18,018 bases of DNA from PNAI01 sp964575715 (GTDB lineage Bacteria > Pseudomonadota > Alphaproteobacteria > Rhizobiales > Xanthobacteraceae). Positions 13,349 through 18,018 of the stretch are shown here, in pieces. The notes beneath the pieces are model-generated. The model was not told where the DNA came from and searched no databases. It saw only the letters and a program-made list of their open reading frames with translations. The stretch is taken from positions 1 to 18,018 of the forward strand of contig CAZNSG010000358.1 in NCBI GenBank assembly GCA_964575715.1. Reading direction: 5' to 3'. The position numbers and the translations under genes are program-made. Position 1 is the first letter of the stretch. The number at the start of each line of letters is the position of its first letter.

Positions 13349-13728
13349 GAGCATGATCCCTCGGGTCAAGCCCGAGGACATGCTTTTCCGACCTTCCTTC
13401 GCCCGCCGACCCTGGCTCCGCCGAAGGCGGCTTCGCCGAGGCGAGAGCGGGCTCTTGACCGCCGAAGTCCGCCTTCGGACGAAGGCGGTTGGCGAAGGCG
13501 GGACACCGGTATCCACCACGCGGAACTCGGGCTTGCCCGAGTTCCGAAGCATAGTACGCCGGAAGTCGGGTAAACCCGACTTCCGGTATCATAGGCGAGC
13601 CCTCGGGTCTTGCCTTCGGCAAGCCCAATTAGGGCGTTCACGCCCGTCTTCGACGGGCTATGGACAGGCTCCGCGACGCCGTCCTTCGGACGGCTATGTC
13701 CGGGGCAGGCTTTTTCGGGGTCATGCTC
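13349..13728. repeat. Expanded copy of the dispersed palindromic repeat, filled with nested hairpins
   Basis: It has the same left end (GAGCATGATC, TTTTCCGACCTTCCTTCGCC) and right end (TTTTTCGGGGTCATGCTC) as the 88-bp copy at 10164-10251, but is 380 bp long. Extra material is a chain of perfect hairpins: CCTCGGG/CCCGAGG (13359-13377), CGGAACTCGGGC-TT-GCCCGAGTTCCG arms (13521-13546), CCGGAAGTCGGGT/ACCCGACTTCCGG (13559-13586), CTTGCC/GGCAAG (13609-13623), GCCCGTC/GACGGGC (13642-13658) and GCCGTCC/GGACGGC (13678-13694). A long GC-rich stem at about 13397-13503 adds to these. No ORF here is credible. Confidence 0.7.
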
Positions 13729-13778
13729 TGGGCTTGCGCGCCGCCTTGGGGTCGTGCGACTAAAAGCCCAGTCCCCGT

Positions 13779-13855
13779 AGGAGTGTAGCTCAACTGGCTA
13801 GAGCACCGGTCTCCAAAACCGGGGGTTGGGGGTTCGAGTCCCTCCACTCCTGCCA
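13779..13855 (+). tRNA. tRNA-Trp (anticodon CCA), insertion site of the element
   Basis: The 77-nt tRNA has acceptor stem AGGAGTG/CACTCCT, discriminator G and encoded CCA. The anticodon arm is CCGGT-CTCCAAA-ACCGG with anticodon CCA. The D-arm TAGCTCAACTGGCTAGAGCA and T-arm GGGGGTTCGAGTCCCTC are normal. In Hyphomicrobiales secE and nusG normally follow; here an integrase region follows instead, so the 3' half is the probable attL of an integrative element that restores the tRNA on insertion. Confidence 0.95.
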
Positions 13856-14144
13856 ACTAAATAATTGATCACGCTGCAATTTATTTTCAGCGGCTTTCGC
13901 GGAAAATCCGGTTTGCTACCATTTTGCTACCCAAGTTTCCAAAAGGGGCGAATAAAGTCACCTTTCGTTCTATGCGGAAGGGCCTTCGAACTACGCCATG
14001 AGCGATGTGCCCAGCCCGCCCCGCCACCGCAGCGTCGGAGATAGCCTAACGGGGCGCGGCCTCCGATAAACGGTCGCGGGTGAGTCAGAAAAGCAAACGG
14101 GGGCCGATTGGCCCCCGCTGCATTCCAGTGAATCCCTGGTCGCC
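13856..14144. other. Spacer between tRNA-Trp (attL side) and the integrase gene
   Basis: About 290 bases carry no credible gene. Just after the tRNA the DNA becomes AT-rich (AACTAAATAATTGATC) and then has a direct repeat, TTTGCTACCATTTTGCTACC (13911-13930, unit TTTGCTACC). Such repeats beside a tRNA 3' end may be arm-type integrase sites. The right part holds the integrase terminator. Confidence 0.5.
14087..14117 (-). terminator. Intrinsic terminator of the integrase operon
   Basis: CGGGGGCC (14098-14105) pairs with GGCCCCCG (14110-14117) around GATT. Read on the minus strand the stem is followed by TTTGCTTTTCTG. It begins 27 bases after the integrase stop codon. Confidence 0.65.
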
Positions 14145-15296
14145 CTAGGCCTTCCGCTGGGCCGCCTTCAAGGCTGCGTCCATCTTGGCGGCTGCATCCT
14201 CCTGCATCCCTGGCATGACGTGCGAGTACAAGTCCAACGTGATGTTCACCTTGGAGTGCCCGAGCCGTTCGCTGGCGATCTTCGGGTGAACGCCTGAGGC
14301 GAGTAGGTGTGTCGCGTGGCCGTGCCGCAGATCGTGAAACCGAACGCGGGGCAGGCCGGTGGCGCGGATCAACCGTCCCCACTCGTGGGTGATGAAAGTG
14401 GGTTGCATCGGCCTGCCGTCCTCCAGGGCGGCCACAAAGCTGTCATCTGATAGCCGGACGCCAAGCCGGAGCATGTCTTGCGCCTGACGCAGCCGGTGTG
14501 CCCGCAACTCCTCCACCACGAAGGACGGCAGCGCCACGGTTCGCGAGCGGCCGCTCTTGGTTTCCTTCAGACGAACGCTGCCGTTCATCTGTTCGGCGCT
14601 TTCAACCACGGCAAGCTGTCCGGCATCCAGGTTGACGTTGCGCCACCGGAGCGCGGCTATTTCGCCGCGCCTCATGCCGAGGAAGGCTGCCAACAATACC
14701 GGGACGAAAATACGGTGGCTCCGGGCAGCCTCGATCAGCTTGGCGGTATTGGACATGTCGAGCACGTTCATGCTGGCCCGATCGACTTTGGGCGGTTTGA
14801 CGGCATCGGCCGCGTTGCGCACGAGCAGTTCCCACCGAACCGCCTGCTTAAGCGCCTGCTTCAGTATGCGGTGCATGTGGCGGACGGTTTGCGGCGCGAG
14901 GCCGCCCTTGCCGTCGCGGCGGCCGGTGGCGAGCGCGGTGGCGTACGCCCCCGCTATCATGTCCGGCTTGAGCTTTGAAAGCACGGCCGCCCCCAACAGC
15001 GGGACGATGTTCTTGCGGGCGATCTCGGAATAGCGCTCGTGCGAGCGCGGCGACACGCTCGACTTGATGGTTGCCAGCCAGTGATCGAAGAACTGCGCCA
15101 GCGTCGTCTTGTCGGGTTCAAGGTACGTGCCGCCCTTGATGGCGGAAATGATGCCAGCGCATTCAATCTGCGCCTGCCGCTTCCCGATGGCTTCGAGGCT
15201 GTGCCACCTGCGCTTGCGCTTCCCGGTGGCAGGATCGCGAATATCGATCACAGCGTACCAGTTGCCGGCACCACGTTCGCGAACATGTCCTTTCAT
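14145..15296 (-). CDS. Tyrosine recombinase (phage-type integrase)
   Basis: This 383-residue site-specific integrase has an N-terminal arm-binding part (GAGNWYAVIDIRDPATGKRK), a core-binding SAM-like domain (about 65-165) and the catalytic domain. Catalytic residues are Arg209 (LGMRRGE), Lys near 247 (KETKSGRSR), His321 and Arg324 (FHDLRHGHATHLL), His347 (RLGHS) and nucleophile Tyr357 (LDLYSHV). All are present, so it looks active. The start at 15296 is preferred over one 22 codons upstream because GGGGAGAAG precedes it and ATGA overlaps the stop of the upstream gene. The gene points toward tRNA-Trp, its presumed target, and is followed by a terminator. It would insert and excise the element whose other genes lie to the right. 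Confidence 0.92.
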   Translation of the reverse strand: MKGHVRERGAGNWYAVIDIRDPATGKRKRRWHSLEAIGKRQAQIECAGIISAIKGGTYLEPDKTTLAQFFDHWLATIKSSVSPRSHERYSEIARKNIVPLLGAAVLSKLKPDMIAGAYATALATGRRDGKGGLAPQTVRHMHRILKQALKQAVRWELLVRNAADAVKPPKVDRASMNVLDMSNTAKLIEAARSHRIFVPVLLAAFLGMRRGEIAALRWRNVNLDAGQLAVVESAEQMNGSVRLKETKSGRSRTVALPSFVVEELRAHRLRQAQDMLRLGVRLSDDSFVAALEDGRPMQPTFITHEWGRLIRATGLPRVRFHDLRHGHATHLLASGVHPKIASERLGHSKVNITLDLYSHVMPGMQEDAAAKMDAALKAAQRKA

Positions 15297-15940
15297 CGTT
15301 TCTTCTCCCCTATTCGAAGATCGCGCCGGACGTCGGCCAGGGTGTAAGTCCATCGCGACCAAACGCCTGCCGTTTTTTTATCTACGTTGAGATCGCTCTT
15401 TGCCTGCTCAACAGAAGTCCGCTCGATGCGGTGCAAGTCTTCCCACAGTCCGAGAAATATATGCTTTGCAAGCTCGTCCGGTGAAGCGAGCATTTCGCGC
15501 CACGCTTCATGAATGCTGGCGTCCGATGATAGATGTTTCTTCACGTCGCTTTGCCGAGGCCGGATTTCTTCGAGTAACATCATTGTGCACTGTTTGAACG
15601 CCTCAAAGATAAAGGCGTCTTGGTTCCACTCGAATCTTTTGCTGCCCGGCCGCACGCTGCAATCGTCTGCGAGCTGGCCGACCAAAAATCGCAAAGCCTT
15701 CGTTGCATTGACTGTCTGCCGCTCTCGAATGGTTTCAATACCTGCTTCTAAAATGCGTTCAGCAGCTTGCGAAATCGACTGACCAGCTGCCGATGCCTCG
15801 GCCTCTATAGCTTCGCGCGTTTTAGCGGTGATCCTTGTCGAAAAATTCGACGTTTTCCCCTTGATTGGGCCGGCAGGCTTGCGGCCGCCCCCTGGTTGCC
15901 GTGTCCTAATCGTCGTTCCCTTAGCGCTCTTATTTGTCAT
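15293..15940 (-). CDS. Ribbon-helix-helix-like regulator co-transcribed with the integrase
   Basis: This 215-residue protein has a basic N-terminus (TRQPGGGRKPAGPIKGK) followed by NFSTRITAKTREAIEAEASA and AGQSISQAAERILEAGIE (about 33-70), the strand-helix-helix pattern of Arc/CopG-type DNA-binding domains. The remaining 140 residues are helical (WNQDAFIFEAFKQCTMMLLE and WREMLASPDELAKHIFLGLW) and of no family I know. Its TGA overlaps the integrase ATG, so the two are translationally coupled. It is probably a DNA-binding regulator of the element, perhaps autoregulating the control region upstream. Assignment of the RHH part is by pattern only. Confidence 0.65.
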   Translation of the reverse strand: MTNKSAKGTTIRTRQPGGGRKPAGPIKGKTSNFSTRITAKTREAIEAEASAAGQSISQAAERILEAGIETIRERQTVNATKALRFLVGQLADDCSVRPGSKRFEWNQDAFIFEAFKQCTMMLLEEIRPRQSDVKKHLSSDASIHEAWREMLASPDELAKHIFLGLWEDLHRIERTSVEQAKSDLNVDKKTAGVWSRWTYTLADVRRDLRIGEKKR

Positions 15941-15949
15941 GACTATTGT

Positions 15950-15979
15950 ATGGTATCAGTATTGCGAAATCCGTGTCAA
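15950..15979 (-). promoter_or_regulatory. Promoter of the RHH regulator-integrase operon
   Basis: On the minus strand a consensus TTGACA (15979-15974) is followed after 18 bases by TACCAT (15955-15950). The start should be near 15943, only about three bases before the ATG at 15940, so the mRNA is nearly leaderless. Short TATTG/TATGG/TATCAG iterations (15944-15964) overlap the -10 region and could be operator sites. Confidence 0.5.
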
Positions 15980-16044
15980 TCCGATTACGTTAGGCCCCAA
16001 CCGCCCCCATCCGCTCCACCGCGGTAGGCGAAAAGGAGGCCGAT

Positions 16045-16254
16045 ATGAAGTTGGAAGAGGTTCTGCAGGACATTCGGACCAAAACCGTTGTGCCAGTCTG
16101 GCCGCACCTCGGCATGGTTTTAAACGTGTCTCGGACAGGCGTTTATGACGCCATTGCGCGCAATGAATTTCCAGAGGTGTTTCGCGTAGGCAGAATGCTC
16201 AAGGTGGCATCAGCGCCACTGCGAAAGCGTCTTGGCATTGAAGAGGCCGCGTGA
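16045..16254 (+). CDS. AlpA/excisionase-like helix-turn-helix protein
   Basis: This 69-residue protein has one predicted DNA-binding unit: LNVSRTGVYDAIARNEFPEV as helix-turn-helix, then FRVGRMLKVASAPLRKRLGI as wing and final helix. This is the pattern of MerR-like AlpA/Xis proteins, which direct excision or activate integrase genes in prophages and integrative elements. AGGAGG lies 5 bases before the ATG. It is the first gene of a tight plus-strand operon, divergent from the regulator-integrase operon across 104 bp. Excisionase is the likeliest role; a transcriptional activator is the alternative. Confidence 0.7.
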   Translation: MKLEEVLQDIRTKTVVPVWPHLGMVLNVSRTGVYDAIARNEFPEVFRVGRMLKVASAPLRKRLGIEEAA

Positions 16255-16659
16255 GTGCTGCTCGTAAAAGCGAGGCGGCCCGCGCCGGCATGTGCCGAGC
16301 GCGAGCCGCCGGGGATTGATCCGCTTCGCGGGCAAGATCGGTCCCTAGCTATCTTCAATCCCGTTGCGCTGCAAGAGGGTCGCGACTTCGACCTGGCCCC
16401 CGTGATCCGCGCATGTCGGCTGGAAATTTGCGAAGCCTATTACCGTTGCCCGGCCCTTGCGTTTGAAGCCGTCGCGTCCGCAAGCCTGAAACTAACCGGC
16501 TATGTGCATGATGGGGCGCTTATGGCGCCGGCCGCGTTCGATCCGATTCAAGAGTGCGCCGAAAATCTCGGACTTGTCAGACTTTTTGGACAAGACGCGG
16601 TTCAAGATGCCTTGGCGTATGGCCCGCGCGCTTACGACACTTTGGAGCGGGCGGCATGA
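16255..16659 (+). CDS. Hypothetical protein of the integrative element
   Basis: This 134-residue protein is of no family I recognise. It starts with GTG directly after the stop of the HTH gene and its TGA overlaps the ATG of the DUF3631 gene, so it sits in a translationally coupled operon. The first 35 residues are basic and Pro-rich. The rest is mainly helical (FDLAPVIRACRLEICEAYYR, ALAFEAVASASLKLTGYVHD, FGQDAVQDALAYGPRAYDTL) with three Cys and no recognised metal or catalytic motif. Position suggests a role in regulation or replication of the element, perhaps as a partner of the ATPase downstream. Confidence 0.65.
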   Translation: MLLVKARRPAPACAEREPPGIDPLRGQDRSLAIFNPVALQEGRDFDLAPVIRACRLEICEAYYRCPALAFEAVASASLKLTGYVHDGALMAPAAFDPIQECAENLGLVRLFGQDAVQDALAYGPRAYDTLERAA

Positions 16660-17939
16660 CGGACGAACACGCGGCGCACGACAATGCCGAGTTGGACGCT
16701 CGCGTTTTGGAGCACGACGCGCGCCAGGGCGTGACGATGCTTAACGCCGTTCACGTTTTACTCGGTCGATTCGTCGTTTACCCGAGCGAACATGCAAAGG
16801 TCGCCCACGCGCTTTGGTGTGTGCATACGCATTTGATGGACAAATGGGACTCGACGCCGAGGATTGCTTTTCTCAGCCCCGAACCGGCATCAGGCAAGAC
16901 GCGAGCATTGGAGGTAACCGAATTGCTGGTTCCGCGGCCGGTGGTGGCGGTCAATGTTTCGCCGGCATATCTGTTTCGCAAGATCGGTGCCGAAAACGGC
17001 GCCACCATTCTTTTCGATGAAATCGATACCGTGTTCGGGCCGAAGGCGAAAGAAAACGAGGAAATTCGCGGATTGTTGAATGCTGGGCACCGGCGCGGAG
17101 CCGTGGCCGGCCGGTGCGTGGTTCACGGCAAGAAAGTCGAAACCGAAGAAATCCCCGCCTATGCGGCAGTCGCGCTTGCGGGGCTTGGCTGGTTACCCGA
17201 TACGATTCTTTCACGGTCGGTGATTATCAGGATGCGGCGGCGGCATGCTGGCGAACAAGTCGAGCCGTTCCGGCGGCGCATTCATGTCAGCGACGGCGAT
17301 CGGATACGCGGGCTAATTGAGGCTTGGGCGGCATCGATTGATCGAATCGACTGGCCGCAGTTGCCGCCGGAAATTGATGATCGCGATGCCGACGTTTGGG
17401 AAGCACTTATTATTGTTGCCGACCTGGCGGGCGGTGATTGGCCCGAGCGTGCGCGAGCGGCGGCCGTGGCGCTTGTGTCAGCAGGTCAGGACGCGGAGCC
17501 GAGCCTTGGAATCCAGCTTCTCTCCGACTTGCGGGTGGTGTTCGGCAATGCCGACGAAATGTCCACCAAGGCAATCTTGCAGGCGCTTATCAACCTTGAG
17601 GAAAGCCCTTGGGGCGATATCAAAGGCAAGCCGATCAATGACAGGGGACTTGCAACGCGGCTGCGAAACTACGGGGTCAAGAGCCGGACCGTTCGAATTG
17701 GAGAGGTGACGCCGAAAGGATATCGACGCGCCGATTTGCATGATGCGTGGACCTGCTACCTTCCGGCGCAAGCTGGCAAATCCACAACAAGCGCAACAAA
17801 CGAAACAAGCATTGAAAACACTCAGGAAAGTGTTGCGCCAGGTGTTGCGGGTGTTGCGGTCAAAGGAAACGGGGTCAATTGTCAACGGCGGAGCAAAAAT
17901 GTGCCTGAGGGCGGTGTGATTGTGTACCAGTCAGGTTAA
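16656..17939 (+). CDS. DUF3631 P-loop ATPase, probable replication protein of the element
   Basis: This 427-residue protein has a Walker A-like SPEPASGKT (74-82), Walker B ILFDEID (118-124) and the DUF3631 features AGHRRGAVAGRCV, AYAAVALAGLGWLPDTILSR and SVIIRMRRR (about 152-194). The family is the ATPase/helicase half of primase-helicase proteins of plasmids, phages and integrative elements; no primase (Toprim or zinc) part is fused here, so it may act with a separate primase or as a loader. Residues 345-398 (VKSRTVRIGEVTPKGYRRAD) look like a winged-helix tail. The last 45 residues are Ser/Thr-rich and repetitive. The ATG overlaps the previous stop. It is the last gene visible. Confidence 0.82.
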   Translation: MTDEHAAHDNAELDARVLEHDARQGVTMLNAVHVLLGRFVVYPSEHAKVAHALWCVHTHLMDKWDSTPRIAFLSPEPASGKTRALEVTELLVPRPVVAVNVSPAYLFRKIGAENGATILFDEIDTVFGPKAKENEEIRGLLNAGHRRGAVAGRCVVHGKKVETEEIPAYAAVALAGLGWLPDTILSRSVIIRMRRRHAGEQVEPFRRRIHVSDGDRIRGLIEAWAASIDRIDWPQLPPEIDDRDADVWEALIIVADLAGGDWPERARAAAVALVSAGQDAEPSLGIQLLSDLRVVFGNADEMSTKAILQALINLEESPWGDIKGKPINDRGLATRLRNYGVKSRTVRIGEVTPKGYRRADLHDAWTCYLPAQAGKSTTSATNETSIENTQESVAPGVAGVAVKGNGVNCQRRSKNVPEGGVIVYQSG

Positions 17940-17946
17940 GAGAAAA

Positions 17947-17966
17947 GGGCTGTGAAGCCCTGGTTT
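17947..17966 (+). terminator. Probable terminator of the HTH/DUF3631 operon
   Basis: GGGCT (17947-17951) pairs with AGCCC (17956-17960) around GTGA, followed by TGGTTT. It lies 7 bases after the DUF3631 stop. The stem is short and the T-run is interrupted, so it may be leaky. Confidence 0.4.
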
Positions 17967-18018
17967 ATTGTTGTGCTGGCGCGCGCATTGAGGCGCGCGT
18001 AGCGTAGCGAAGCGCGGC
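17967..18018. other. Right edge of window inside the integrative element
   Basis: The last 52 bases contain GC-rich inverted repeats (GCGCGC at 17981, facing GGCGCGC at 17992) and the stuttered AGCGTAGCGAAGCG. No gene starts here. The attR end and the displaced secE-nusG genes must lie further right. Confidence 0.4.

Noticed and set aside
13349..13728. CRISPR array
   Set aside because: The repeats are inverted hairpins of differing sequence, not regularly spaced direct repeats, and no cas genes are present.
13265..13856. Several ORFs of 72-138 codons on both strands before tRNA-Trp
   Set aside because: They are translations of hairpin repeats and the tRNA; peptides such as AGVEGLEPPTPGFGDRCSSQ come from the tRNA-Trp region, a known false-ORF pattern.
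14478..15390. Plus-strand ORFs up to 166 codons
   Set aside because: They are antisense to the integrase, which has all catalytic residues.

Overview
The window looks like a chromosomal segment of a Hyphomicrobiales (Rhizobiales) alphaproteobacterium, in the broad Bradyrhizobium/Xanthobacteraceae neighbourhood. The evidence is the order rlmB, tRNA-Tyr, tRNA-Gly, tuf, tRNA-Trp, the alphaproteobacterial character of most proteins, the high GC content, and palindromic intergenic repeats with GAGCATGATC ends of the kind common in this order. The genus cannot be fixed from the sequence alone.

Region 1 (1-2369) begins with the 3' part of a group II intron, of which domain V is recognisable. A divergent gene pair follows: an amidohydrolase-2 type TIM-barrel hydrolase (minus) and a Gfo/Idh/MocA NAD(P)-dependent oxidoreductase (plus). 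They are probably a small catabolic unit of unknown substrate.

Region 2 (2370-9214) is accessory and partly decayed. It holds a tandem winged-helix regulator with an apparently clipped N-terminus, an HNH-like gene remnant, a protein with an NAFRHGLTA motif, a Phd/VapC toxin-antitoxin pair, a decayed second copy of the 3' end of the NAFRHGLTA gene, and a DUF1778/GNAT (TacA/TacT-type) pair. A minus-strand operon of two or three rhizobial hypothetical genes follows; one carries a 132-bp internal tandem duplication. Both toxin-antitoxin pairs have promoters overlapped by visible inverted repeats. Short copies of an AAACGAACCCAATTTT-type repeat are scattered between genes.

Region 3 (9215-13855) is core genome: two small exported proteins, rlmB (minus), then a likely transcription unit of tRNA-Tyr, tRNA-Gly and tuf, then a YbjQ-family gene and tRNA-Trp. 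The EF-Tu is unusual: its switch I has a KILTI sequence in place of the near-universal RGITI, with about six extra residues just before it. It resembles a variant I associate with planctomycete EF-Tu, while its C-terminal half looks alphaproteobacterial. The 440 bases between the YbjQ gene and tRNA-Trp are almost entirely hairpins nested inside an expanded copy of a dispersed palindromic repeat.

Region 4 (13856-18018) is the left part of an integrative element apparently inserted at the 3' end of tRNA-Trp, where secE-nusG would normally follow. It has an attL-side spacer and a tyrosine integrase co-transcribed with a ribbon-helix-helix-like regulator (minus). On the other side of a 104-bp control region is a tightly packed plus-strand operon: an AlpA/excisionase-like HTH protein, an unknown 134-residue protein and a DUF3631 P-loop ATPase probably used for element replication. 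The element runs past the right edge.
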